Assembly (NCBI GenBank): GCA_964549275.1
Contig: CAZJUP010000004.1
Coordinates: 132,885-196,884 of the forward strand
DNA: 64,000 nucleotides
Direction of reading: 5' to 3'
DNA from: CAZJUP01 sp964549275
Lineage (GTDB): Bacteria > Fidelibacterota > Marinisomatia > Marinisomatales > TCS55
Part shown: positions 35,054 through 44,436 of the stretch, one piece after another
Layout: each line of letters opens with the position of its first letter
Numbering within the stretch: position 1 is the stretch's first letter
Made by a program: the position numbers and the translations under genes
Notes under the pieces: generated by a model
Database searches by the model: none
Told to the model about the DNA's origin: nothing
What the model saw: only the letters and a program-made list of their open reading frames with translations

Positions 35054-35057
35054 TTCA

Positions 35058-36095
35058 TTGAAACCTCTCTATTTTATATCAATTGCTTGTGTGCTTTTCT
35101 TGTCTGGATGCACTATTCGTCCCCATGGCTCCCCTCCTGCGATTCATCCAAAAATCATTTATTCTGACAATCGGATGAAGGCCTGTATAAAGACGGATTC
35201 AAATCTATCTCATTTAGATTCTCTTATATATCAGGTTGGTGTCGTATCTGGTCTTGATCTACTTAATGCTTATTCCTCTCTATCTGATGATTCAATAAAA
35301 TTTATGATGGCAAGTGTCATCGAATCCGAGCTTGATCCAACAGTAAGATCCTATCATTTGACTCATGTTGAAAAAGATGAAAATCTCATGCGTTTTCTAT
35401 TTCTTGCTGATACAGCACGATTGAAAAATGAAACGAATCGAATTGTAAACACTTACCCTACAGATTTTCCTATCGAGCCATTATTTCACCGAGAAGGTCA
35501 ATTGCCTGATTTTTTGTCCATGCAAAGCCCGAGATTTATATTGCCATGCAAAAATATTCCGGTTCCTAAAAAAGCTTCCCGACTGCCCAATGCTCCTAGG
35601 CGTTATCGATATGGTATTCACAGAGGAATAGATTTTTTCTCTAATTGGGGGACTCCTGTTCGAGCTGTGGCAGATGGAGTAATTATCAGGTCAGATTTAG
35701 CATTCAAAGAGGTAGAAGCTTCTTTTCGAAACCATTTGCTTCATCAAGCTAAAACATTAAATAGAACTCCTTCAGATATATTTAATTCAGTATTGTTGGG
35801 TAAATCTATAATAATAGATCATGGGTTCAATTTGTTCCCAGGATATCGTACAATTACTCTGTATGCTCACCTATCCCATATCGATTCAAAATGCTTGCCT
35901 GGTAAAAAGATAAAACAGGGTGAAATATTCGCTCGGTCAGGAAATAGCGGAACTAAAGAAAGTACAGAAGGATCAAGAGGCGCTTCTCATCTACATTGGG
36001 AACTTTTATTACAAGATGCTAAAGGAGAATATTATTTTGGTCAAGGACTTCCATATTCTGAATTATATCCTTCATTAAATAGACTCTTTAAATAA
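35058..36095 (+). CDS. M23 (LytM-type) metallopeptidase lipoprotein
   Basis: Periplasmic zinc peptidase that probably cuts peptidoglycan cross-links. The zinc site is complete: in numbering from the upstream ATG at 35028, H198 and D202 (HRGIDF), H281 (YAHLS) and H321/H323 (HLHWEL). The lipobox LFLSG|C gives a lipoprotein. I place the start at TTG 35058, five bases after the previous stop, which yields a clean signal MKPLYFISIACVLFLSGC. ATG at 35028, overlapping the AroQ-like gene, is the alternative. The N-terminal ~160 residues are helical and unassigned. Confidence 0.85.
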   Translation: MKPLYFISIACVLFLSGCTIRPHGSPPAIHPKIIYSDNRMKACIKTDSNLSHLDSLIYQVGVVSGLDLLNAYSSLSDDSIKFMMASVIESELDPTVRSYHLTHVEKDENLMRFLFLADTARLKNETNRIVNTYPTDFPIEPLFHREGQLPDFLSMQSPRFILPCKNIPVPKKASRLPNAPRRYRYGIHRGIDFFSNWGTPVRAVADGVIIRSDLAFKEVEASFRNHLLHQAKTLNRTPSDIFNSVLLGKSIIIDHGFNLFPGYRTITLYAHLSHIDSKCLPGKKIKQGEIFARSGNSGTKESTEGSRGASHLHWELLLQDAKGEYYFGQGLPYSELYPSLNRLFK

Positions 36096-36140
36096 CAGAG
36101 AAATGCTACAATAAATATCTGATACTACCTGTTTAAAATA

Positions 36141-36172
36141 AAAAGCCCCGGCAGATACCTGCCGGGGCTTTT
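36141..36172. terminator. Strong bidirectional intrinsic terminator
   Basis: A perfect 14-bp stem: AAAAGCCCCGGCAG, loop ATAC, and the complement, followed by a T-run on the plus strand and, in mirror image, on the minus strand. It sits between the convergent M23 gene (plus) and the PorV gene (minus), and so can end both transcripts. Confidence 0.92.
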
Positions 36173-36192
36173 TTTGTACGTCTAAGTTTTCC

Positions 36193-37263
36193 TTAGAATT
36201 CCACTGTGATTTGCATCACCTTGTTTGCATCAAAATAACGAGCAACAGACCGCATGGAATAGGATAAACCTAATTTCATACCGCCCACCGGCCATTTGAT
36301 ACCAGCACCGAATGTTGATCCGTACAGACTTTGGGCTTCGCTTTCAGCTTCATTCCACACTTGTGCAGTCGTCTCTGATGGTTGACTGTCAGCAATCATA
36401 GCTCCTGAGAGTCCACCTGCGACCCAAAATGGTCCCATGGCGTATTTCCCAGCTAGACTATAGGAGTTTACTGAAAATGCATTGTTTGTGAAGGCACCCA
36501 TAATGTTAAGACCCTGAATGGGGGCATAACTAACGGAAACATTCAATTTCGCCGGTAAATCATAGGCTTCTGATTTTACTCTAAGTCTTTCTACAACCGT
36601 TCCGGACTGTGCGCCGGAAGGTACAAGACTTTGTTCTAAATCAGATCCCATATATTCCATCCTGCTTCCCAAATTGCTTAAGGTTACACCTAAGGCAACC
36701 GGAAGTGTTGCGAATTTGTATTGAACACCCATATCAATGGCCGTTCCGGATGCTTTTGTATTAATAATCTGCTCAGAGATTAATTTTAACGAAGCTCCAA
36801 AGCGAACACGGTCAGCAAATGATTTTGCATATGTTGCTGTTAGTGTCTGAAAATTCGGAGAAAACATTTCTCCGGTTCCTTCAGTACTTTCAGCGGTTGT
36901 CACCGGAATATTTCCAAAATCAAAGGACTTTAAGGATAAACCAAATGATCCTTTTTGTCCAAGGTTGGCAATAATACCGGCATAGGTAACGTCAATATCT
37001 GCAATGTAGTTCATACTAGAGGCAATGCCTTGAAAGCCGCCCTTCATCCCTGCCACACCGGCCGGGTTTAAGAAGAGTGCTTCAACACCTGTAACCGTCG
37101 CCCCGTTGGCTTCACTTGAAGCAACGGTGGAGGCGCCTACCGGAACAAGAAGCTGAGTGGCTCCCGCTTGACCCTGAGATTTAATGGTTCCCGCGGTCAA
37201 GGCGCCGAATAGAAAAACACTGCCCAGGAAGAATTTCAATGTATTATTTTTCATGATATTCAT
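36193..37263 (-). CDS. PorV/PorQ-family outer-membrane protein
   Basis: A 356-aa exported barrel with a signal peptide (FFLGSVFLFGALTAG). The PorV-type opening is AGATQLLVPVGAST...EALFLNPAGVAGM, where the NPAG motif is characteristic of UPF0164/PorV proteins. Repeated GASLKLISE, LGVTLSNLGSRM and AGAGIKWP-type strands follow. In type IX secretion PorV shuttles cargo carrying C-terminal sorting domains to the cell surface; the upstream gene encodes just such a C-terminal domain protein. It is the last gene of a three-gene operon ending at the terminator near 36150. The start may be the second Met, three codons later. Confidence 0.85.
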   Translation of the reverse strand: MNIMKNNTLKFFLGSVFLFGALTAGTIKSQGQAGATQLLVPVGASTVASSEANGATVTGVEALFLNPAGVAGMKGGFQGIASSMNYIADIDVTYAGIIANLGQKGSFGLSLKSFDFGNIPVTTAESTEGTGEMFSPNFQTLTATYAKSFADRVRFGASLKLISEQIINTKASGTAIDMGVQYKFATLPVALGVTLSNLGSRMEYMGSDLEQSLVPSGAQSGTVVERLRVKSEAYDLPAKLNVSVSYAPIQGLNIMGAFTNNAFSVNSYSLAGKYAMGPFWVAGGLSGAMIADSQPSETTAQVWNEAESEAQSLYGSTFGAGIKWPVGGMKLGLSYSMRSVARYFDANKVMQITVEF

Positions 37264-37281
37264 ATTCCTTTCAGCTTTCTA

Positions 37282-40200
37282 TTAATAGCGGTCCAGGCGT
37301 TGTTCAGGCTGAACAACTGCCAATTTAAGAACCGTTGATTTCCCACTGTATTCCACATGGGCAAGGTACATACCACTGGCCACAGGAATACCAAAATCAT
37401 TTCTTAAATCCCAAACGGCGAATTGTGTTCCTACATCAGACCCTTTTATGGTTTTCACATGAGTCCCCGCCAGGTCAAAGATACGGATGTTATAATCGCC
37501 AGTTTCCGGCAGATGTGTGAAGTGCATCTGCTGGTCTACAGGATTTCTTTCTTCCGGATTATACCCAAAATAAGGGTTTGGCCAGACTTTTACACCAGAC
37601 ACATCATAAGCAACTTTATCGCCTTTCAGGAAAGAACCGGAAAAGGTGAACTTATCACTAATAGTATTCGGTTTGGTTGTCGCCAAGTAGAATATTGTGC
37701 CGGTTTCAGGTAATTCTGACACATAACCTGATCGATCCGTAGCTGCTTCTGCTTCACCACCATTCCACGAGACAAAAACTGTTCTATGCATCACAGCCCA
37801 AGCGTCCATTGGACCACCGGGGTCCTTATCTCCTGGTGCATAATACCATCCCGGAGGGGCGCTTCCGGCAGCATACCCTGCCATGAAATTATCAAACCCT
37901 TGGGTCCCTGGTGTATCATCCGTTGGTGCCATGATATAAATCCGGTCTGTATAAGGGTCATTGGATTTGCTGGATACTGCATGGTCTGCGCCTGCACCAT
38001 ATTTCAAACCAAAATCACCGCTGGCATCATCGTCTAATATATAGACAACACACTTATAATCATCAGACGCATCGTTTGGAACACCAACATTCCAAACTTC
38101 AAAAGGAATATCCCAGATATCTCCGGATTCCCAGTAGTCTATTCCTTTACCTTCTCCGGTAAATCGGAATTCAAAATCATCAGGAACCAAGGAACCAATC
38201 CCTTGATTTGGTGACCCGTTACCGCCAGCATAGGCAAACCCGGATGCTAACCATTGATCAGCTGTGGGTGTGCCATAACCGGGATGAATCGCAATAAACC
38301 AGATAGCACTTGTTTCAGATTGCTGGGCAAAAGACCAATCTCCGGTTGGATTCCATCTCTCCCAACCATACCAATAGGCTGTACCCAATTCTACGGGGTC
38401 TACAGGTCCTGCAGCATTGTGGGTAACGCCAATCCATTTCCAATCATTTGGGGCGCCAGTTAAAGCCACCAGCATTCCATCCACAATTGGATTCGCATCA
38501 TATCCGCTATGGGTATAAGATGTAGATTGATAGACACCGTCAACAATATTTTCGTATTTGACACCACCTTCCATTGTCTGATCTTCTAAAACGACTTCAC
38601 CGGTGGTTACATCCTTCAGGTTCCAATGCTGGAAGGTTTTAAATTCATATCCTAACTCTGTGATAGATAGGGTGGCTTCCGCATCAACTATGGTTCCATC
38701 ATATCCATCATCATGCACCTTGTAACTCACATCAAAAGGATAACTTGCAGGTGGAGAAACATTTACAACCCACACCTGATCTCCTTCAATAGCGCCGAAC
38801 TCAGAACGTGCATCATCTCCCCAAGTGATGGTATTTGTGGCTTCATCTAATGTCCCGGTCATATTTACACAATTTTGACCGGATTCAGGATAACTACAGT
38901 CACCAACCGCACCCCAACTGTTTATAGACAAATCGTCCGGAAGATCCAAAACGATTCCATCCACCCAGTTATCACCACAACTCATATCAAATGTAAAGGT
39001 CAGATCAACAGTTCCAACCGTTTTTGATACAATGGCAGCACCGGTAATTTCAGACCCTGTACAGTCCAAAATTTTTGATTGGACACGACCTACAGAATCC
39101 GGGTAGTTTGTGAATTTCCATTGACCATCCACATCCAAATAGTAATGTTGTTTATTAATGAAGACTTCATAATCATGACCCGTTAATGCCAAGGGGTCAA
39201 CAACTGTTACTTCGACAAAACCATCAGAATTTCCTTCGCTATGTGTAAACTTATACCGGTCTCCGTAATCCACTGAATCGTTTCCAACCCAAGTCGTTGG
39301 GACCTCCGGCCTTACAGCAAATACTTTTGTAGAACTTTCTAATGTTTTCGGTAATCCAAACTCATTATAGCCATAAGCTGTTACTGCAAAGTAATATTCC
39401 CGGTTTGTCTTAATTGGGATATTATTATTAAGCGCGTCGCCTGTTATCCGCAGGCTTCTTTTAATCCCTGTGTCAGAACCAAATTGAACGGTTTTATTGA
39501 TGATTTCGCCAACACCAGGATCAAAGACATCATCCTTAATTCCCATGACAAAATTTTCTATATCATATGTTGCTATCCGTTTTCTGGCTCCCGTCCCGGA
39601 CAGGGTCTCAAATTGATACACATTGTATCCCTCAAACTCCAGAAAAGTTTTTTCTCCAGTAGCTGGATTAATCTGGTCTTCAACTTTGTATCCTTCTGCA
39701 GATCCTTCCCATGAGAGAATAATTTCTTCAGCTAAGGCCGTAACAGTTACGTCCGGTGCCGGAGGAGGATCCGGAAGAACAAAGTTGTTGTCGTAAGCAA
39801 ATTGTGCTTTAGAGTCTACTTTCTTCAAAAAATTCACTGACTGAAGAGGTCCACCTGCTGCAGCCATAAATATTCCAAAAACCACTTCCTGAGAATCCCC
39901 AGGCGCCATGGTAAAAGGACCGGTATTCATAAGGAACCTACGATCACCAGAAGCGTGGTCATCTGAATCTGCCCAGATAGCATCATCAGAACCCGTATTC
40001 AAACTCGGGTCATCGGGATAAAAGAATTTTGTTTCTTCACCCGTTGCAGAGTTTACAGCTGGAGTTCCGTCTTTTTTCAATCCTTGCATTAAATTATAGA
40101 CTTCTTCAGCATCATTAGGGTCAGACCAGTTCGGATCAGATGTGTTAATGTATTTTGAAAAAGAACTCATTTTCAGGTTTTTGTACCCGGGATGTGTTTT

Positions 40201-41121
40201 CCCATACATTAAGGCAGTATCTCCTTCAGAAACAACCATGGGTCCCTGAAAGAAGTCATATCCTACTGCAGGAATACCATTTGAAAATCCTGCATAATCC
40301 GTATCTAAACCATCATTGTAACAGATACCCATACCTAAGGTTGTATCACAGGCAACAAAGTCATCACCAGCATCGCCTAAATCAGGATCAGACCATAACC
40401 CCAGATAGAGATCTTCCACAGTATTTTCACCTTTGTTAATAACCAGTTCTTTTACAAACATCATATCGCCAAAGTTGTCTGAGCGATCAAAACCAAATAT
40501 AGTAGTTTGAACCTCAACTCCAAGTGGGAGTGTTCCGAAAATGGCATGCTCCGTTGCATCTCCATCATTACTAACATACCAAACGACCTGATCTCCAATA
40601 AACTCTGGATGATCGGGTCCGGCGGGTAATGGGCTGTAAACACCATTCCCGTCAACATCTACCCATGGAGCTCCAAGATCAACCGGCCAGTTTGCAAAAT
40701 CTGGGTTAGCGGATGGGTCATCCAAATCCGATTTGTTGACTTTATACAGTTTGTAAGCTGGATCGCCGGAATTACTTCCCCAGGGACCAGCCACACGCTC
40801 AGGGCCATACTCTGCACAGGCTGTGCGAATATCGCCATCTACTTTACCCGCCAGCCAAACGCCGGAAGCAAATACTGTATAGGTGTGGTTATCTTTAGGC
40901 CACTCCATTCCAGAATGCCCACTAGGTCGATGACTAACAATCATACCGTTATTTTCCAAATCGTCTCTTACTCTGTTTCCATCGAACTGTCCAGTGGCAG
41001 CAACAGAGGTTTTATACAGAGATGGCAAGGATACCCTGTTGGGGTTCTTCTTACCGTAGGCTCCGTTAATAAATAGACCTAAGATTAGGATTAAAACGGT
41101 AGAGTTTTTAAAAATCTTCAT
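37282..41121 (-). CDS. Large secreted protein with FlgD-like C-terminal domain
   Basis: A 1279-aa exported protein with a signal peptide (TVLILILGLFINGAYG). Its N-terminal ~450 residues have a pattern shared by FCB secreted proteins of unknown function (FASGVWLAGKVDG, DGDATEHAIF). There are one or more Fn3-like modules (EIILSWEGSAEGYKVEDQ; YYFAVTAYGYNEFGLP), long beta-rich regions, and a final ~85-residue FlgD-like/type-IX-like domain (VKVWPNPYFGYN...YNIRIFDLAGTHVKTIKG...GIPVASGMYLAHVE). Cargo with such domains is usually exported through the outer membrane. It is 25 bp after the TonB gene and 18 bp before PorV. The substrate or partner is unknown. Confidence 0.8.
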   Translation of the reverse strand: MKIFKNSTVLILILGLFINGAYGKKNPNRVSLPSLYKTSVAATGQFDGNRVRDDLENNGMIVSHRPSGHSGMEWPKDNHTYTVFASGVWLAGKVDGDIRTACAEYGPERVAGPWGSNSGDPAYKLYKVNKSDLDDPSANPDFANWPVDLGAPWVDVDGNGVYSPLPAGPDHPEFIGDQVVWYVSNDGDATEHAIFGTLPLGVEVQTTIFGFDRSDNFGDMMFVKELVINKGENTVEDLYLGLWSDPDLGDAGDDFVACDTTLGMGICYNDGLDTDYAGFSNGIPAVGYDFFQGPMVVSEGDTALMYGKTHPGYKNLKMSSFSKYINTSDPNWSDPNDAEEVYNLMQGLKKDGTPAVNSATGEETKFFYPDDPSLNTGSDDAIWADSDDHASGDRRFLMNTGPFTMAPGDSQEVVFGIFMAAAGGPLQSVNFLKKVDSKAQFAYDNNFVLPDPPPAPDVTVTALAEEIILSWEGSAEGYKVEDQINPATGEKTFLEFEGYNVYQFETLSGTGARKRIATYDIENFVMGIKDDVFDPGVGEIINKTVQFGSDTGIKRSLRITGDALNNNIPIKTNREYYFAVTAYGYNEFGLPKTLESSTKVFAVRPEVPTTWVGNDSVDYGDRYKFTHSEGNSDGFVEVTVVDPLALTGHDYEVFINKQHYYLDVDGQWKFTNYPDSVGRVQSKILDCTGSEITGAAIVSKTVGTVDLTFTFDMSCGDNWVDGIVLDLPDDLSINSWGAVGDCSYPESGQNCVNMTGTLDEATNTITWGDDARSEFGAIEGDQVWVVNVSPPASYPFDVSYKVHDDGYDGTIVDAEATLSITELGYEFKTFQHWNLKDVTTGEVVLEDQTMEGGVKYENIVDGVYQSTSYTHSGYDANPIVDGMLVALTGAPNDWKWIGVTHNAAGPVDPVELGTAYWYGWERWNPTGDWSFAQQSETSAIWFIAIHPGYGTPTADQWLASGFAYAGGNGSPNQGIGSLVPDDFEFRFTGEGKGIDYWESGDIWDIPFEVWNVGVPNDASDDYKCVVYILDDDASGDFGLKYGAGADHAVSSKSNDPYTDRIYIMAPTDDTPGTQGFDNFMAGYAAGSAPPGWYYAPGDKDPGGPMDAWAVMHRTVFVSWNGGEAEAATDRSGYVSELPETGTIFYLATTKPNTISDKFTFSGSFLKGDKVAYDVSGVKVWPNPYFGYNPEERNPVDQQMHFTHLPETGDYNIRIFDLAGTHVKTIKGSDVGTQFAVWDLRNDFGIPVASGMYLAHVEYSGKSTVLKLAVVQPEQRLDRY

Positions 41122-41146
41122 GATTTCCTCTTACCTTTCTGATTAA

Positions 41147-44100
41147 TTAAATATTGACCTGAAAACCAAGTCTCACAATCCTTGGGATACCCCAACGATC
41201 GGGATCACTTAACCGGTCAATATACAAAGATTCAGCGGGTGCGGTTGGGTAATTTTCTTTTTGACCATTTACCCAAACCTTGCCTTCAGCCGTTGTCAAC
41301 CAAGCATCGTCGTTTACCTGCCCACTTCCCTGATAAACAGAGAACACATTTTCTTCGTTCAATGCATTTTGAACAAGTAAATATACGTTTACGTTAGCAC
41401 CGGCCAGTTTCAGGCCATAATCTGCGCGGAGGTCCAGGCGACTAAACCAGGGTTTGTCCCCAGAGTTAATGGCTGCGACAGGAATATCCCATCCTCTTCC
41501 AAATACCTCACTTTGCACTGTGGTTGGCGTGTAAGCTTTTCCGCTTCCGAATGTATACACCGCATTCAACCCAATTCCAAATGGGCTTCGGTAATCAACC
41601 AAAATCGAACCGGTATGTTTTTGGTCATAAGATAGTCGATTAATAGTTGTGGGGTAGGTGTCGCCCGTCCAAGCGATGTCGAAGTTGTCAGAAGCACCTG
41701 AACCCGTACCTCGTGCATTCATATAAGTGTAGTTCAAATCTGCCATAACACCCTTAAACCTACGCATCGTGAAATTCAGACTGAATCCTTGAGTCACACC
41801 ATAGTCACCATTCATATATTGTGCCCAACTGAATTCCGAACCATCTTTAAGAGGGTAGCTATCTACTTTACCATCGCCATCCGTATCTAGGTTTTCATGA
41901 TTTTTCATCATGAGATAGTCGCGAATTTCTTTATAATACCCTGTAACATGAAGTGCGGCAATCTGGCCCACCTGCTGGGCAAACCCAACTTCATAAGACG
42001 TGGTTCTTTCTGGTTTTAGGGCTGGATTTTCAGAAACAGTCATATTCCCTTGAGAAAGGTTCGCACTTAAACCGCTGTCCGTTAAGTAGAGATAGCGGAG
42101 TGGAGGCGTTTGCCAATAGACACCATACTGTGCATGAAATACTGTTTGATCTGTAACAGGGAAGGAAAACCCAAGCCGAGGTAAAATTGCAGAATGGGTT
42201 TCCACCGGTTTCCAAGCATAGCTGCCTTTTTGGGTGCCGGATCGATCAACTCGTCCATCCCTCATATGTATATTTCTAAAACCAAAGGCATCACCCACAC
42301 CATCACCATCGGAATCCGGCGCTTCAGCATTCGGATTAAATGTTTCATAAGATAACCCAAATTGAACAACGACATCTGACAATTCCCATTTGTCCTGGAC
42401 AAAATATCGTGTTTCCACAGGATTTCCAGGGGCCAAACTATGGTCAGATTCCTTGTATTTATCGGCAGATTCACCAAAGATATTGTAGCCCAAGTTGTCA
42501 ACATAAGCGTTTCTCCAAGTTGCAAACCACCATTTGTCCCAATCGCTTTGATCTACAACTCCATCACCATTAGCGTCGCCTACCTCATCGACAGAGACCA
42601 CACCATTATAGTCCCGGTCCAGCTTTGACATATTTTCATAGATTTCACGACCCTGGTTAATGGTATACCACTTTATTTCTGTACTGTAGTATTCCATACC
42701 GGCTTTGATCTCATGGGCGCCAACCTGGTTCAGATAGCTCAGGTTTAACCCAAGTGCATCCTGGAACCTTTCCGTGTATCCACCGACTTGCGCACCGTAT
42801 CCGGAGAAATTGACTAAAGCAGGTACAGAGAGTGTGTTTTTCCCGTGGTCACGATAGTAATATGTCGCACTTCCAATATCCGTTGTACGTTTCCCAATAT
42901 CCTGTATTTCTCTGCCAAAATGAGAGTTAGACCAGGTTTGCTCATAAGAATTCAAACTTGCTATCGCTTTCAAATATGATTTTGATGAGATACTAAAGGT
43001 ACCATTAGCATAGAGATAGGAATTCTTTGAATTATACAGCCACCCATTATTCCAGTTGATCGGGTGATAGGTATGTGAATATTGATTTTCTTCATAATCA
43101 TACCCGCCAGCACCGATTTTTAATCGAAGAGGCCTCATGTCAATATCTAGTTTTCCAAAATATTTGACGTTTGAATCCGACCCGCTTCTTTTCGGTCCGT
43201 AAAGCCGCTGGTAATTAGAACCAACAACATAGGTTGTATCCAAATCTTGAACACCAGCAATTAAACTATCTGTGTTTGTTTGGTTGTCTCTTACGAATTC
43301 TTCAAAATAAACAATGCCCTCATTCAGGTCATTGCTGGAGTTTCCATCCACCCAAATCCAAGAGCTGTCGGATCCACTTAATGTTATATATTCTTTAACA
43401 TCAGCGAATGGAGCAGGCGCAGACGATGGAGAGTTATCTTCATTCTTTTCCTGTTCTACATTGAGGTACCAACGCACATTACTTGTAATGGGTCCTCCAA
43501 CAGAAAAGTTGAATAACTGTTTCCCATGGTTATACAAAGCGCTTTTATCTGTGCCGGGCGTAGTGGAACCCAAATCCGTGAGATATTCAGCAGAACCGCT
43601 AAACCGATTTCCACCTGAAGCCGTTGCAATAGCAACAATACCCCCGTTAGCGTTCCCAAATTCGGCAGATGCACCACCAGCCTGAAAGGAGACCTCATTT
43701 ACACTCCGTTGGCTGAGCGATGAAAGCAAATTGCTCCCCGACCACCTGTTTTTCATCAGGACACCGTCGATATAGTAAGCATTGTCACTATCTCTTCCGC
43801 CCCGGATGTTCCCCCCTACAGCACCAGCCTGTAAGGCAATAATATCAGAAACATTTCGTACGGGTAAGGCCTGAATTACCTCACCTTCTATGATTGCGGT
43901 GGTGTTTGTTGCGTTTTTCTTAATCAATGGCCGTTCTGCTGTTACTTGGACTTCCTCCCCCTCCACTGCAGCCACATCAAGGCTAAAGTTGAGTTCGGTT
44001 GTCAAGTTAGCATTTACACGCACATTGCTTATTGTCATCGTTTTATAACCGATGTACTGGGCTTCGACTTCGTATGCACCTACAGACACATCCAAAATGT

Positions 44101-44275
44101 AATACCGGCCGTTTTCATCTGTGGCACCACCGAAGGAAGTCCCCTTAACAAGGACGTTGGCTCCTACAAGCGGTTGACCGTCAGATGTAACAGTCCCGGA
44201 TAACTTTCCGGAAGTCTGTGCAAAGACGATTACAGGAAGGCACAGTAACACGAGTACCAATGCGATTCTCTTCAT
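41147..44275 (-). CDS. TonB-dependent receptor with Ca-binding-like loops
   Basis: A 1042-aa receptor: signal peptide (IALVLVLLCLPVIVFAQ), CarboxypepD_reg-like domain (SGKLSGTVTSDGQPLVGANVLV), plug domain (VSDIIALQAGAVGGNIRGG) and a large barrel. Three Asp-rich loops of dockerin/EF-hand or thrombospondin-3 type occur in the barrel region: DRDYNGVVSVDEVGDANGDG (coded around 42541-42625), DSDGDGVGD (about 42285-42325) and DTDGDGKVD (about 41847-41895). ATG at 44275 is chosen over an upstream GTG because GGAGAG lies 5 nt before it. First gene of the receptor-secreted protein-PorV operon. Confidence 0.88.
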   Translation of the reverse strand: MKRIALVLVLLCLPVIVFAQTSGKLSGTVTSDGQPLVGANVLVKGTSFGGATDENGRYYILDVSVGAYEVEAQYIGYKTMTISNVRVNANLTTELNFSLDVAAVEGEEVQVTAERPLIKKNATNTTAIIEGEVIQALPVRNVSDIIALQAGAVGGNIRGGRDSDNAYYIDGVLMKNRWSGSNLLSSLSQRSVNEVSFQAGGASAEFGNANGGIVAIATASGGNRFSGSAEYLTDLGSTTPGTDKSALYNHGKQLFNFSVGGPITSNVRWYLNVEQEKNEDNSPSSAPAPFADVKEYITLSGSDSSWIWVDGNSSNDLNEGIVYFEEFVRDNQTNTDSLIAGVQDLDTTYVVGSNYQRLYGPKRSGSDSNVKYFGKLDIDMRPLRLKIGAGGYDYEENQYSHTYHPINWNNGWLYNSKNSYLYANGTFSISSKSYLKAIASLNSYEQTWSNSHFGREIQDIGKRTTDIGSATYYYRDHGKNTLSVPALVNFSGYGAQVGGYTERFQDALGLNLSYLNQVGAHEIKAGMEYYSTEIKWYTINQGREIYENMSKLDRDYNGVVSVDEVGDANGDGVVDQSDWDKWWFATWRNAYVDNLGYNIFGESADKYKESDHSLAPGNPVETRYFVQDKWELSDVVVQFGLSYETFNPNAEAPDSDGDGVGDAFGFRNIHMRDGRVDRSGTQKGSYAWKPVETHSAILPRLGFSFPVTDQTVFHAQYGVYWQTPPLRYLYLTDSGLSANLSQGNMTVSENPALKPERTTSYEVGFAQQVGQIAALHVTGYYKEIRDYLMMKNHENLDTDGDGKVDSYPLKDGSEFSWAQYMNGDYGVTQGFSLNFTMRRFKGVMADLNYTYMNARGTGSGASDNFDIAWTGDTYPTTINRLSYDQKHTGSILVDYRSPFGIGLNAVYTFGSGKAYTPTTVQSEVFGRGWDIPVAAINSGDKPWFSRLDLRADYGLKLAGANVNVYLLVQNALNEENVFSVYQGSGQVNDDAWLTTAEGKVWVNGQKENYPTAPAESLYIDRLSDPDRWGIPRIVRLGFQVNI

Positions 44276-44353
44276 GAGTCTCTCCACTGTTAGTGAATGA
44301 ATAAATTGCTATAAATTGTCTTAGGGGGTATAGTTTCCCCTCACCTCTTCCGG

Positions 44354-44386
44354 CAAAACTACACTTTTCATTTTAGTGAATGCAAC
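44354..44386 (-). promoter_or_regulatory. Putative Bacteroidetes-type promoter of the TonB/PorV operon
   Basis: On the minus strand GTTG (44383-44386) is followed 21 bases later by TAGTTTTG (44354-44361). This fits the TTTG-N19-21-TAnnTTTG promoter consensus known for Bacteroidetes. It would give a leader of about 70 nt that contains a small AGGGG/CCCCT hairpin before the ATG at 44275. This single match is suggestive, not proof; I did not find equally good matches before other operons. Confidence 0.4.
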
Positions 44387-44436
44387 ATTTTTTTTTAAAA
44401 GAGAAAAAGAGGTGCGAAAATTGTCTTTAATAATTT

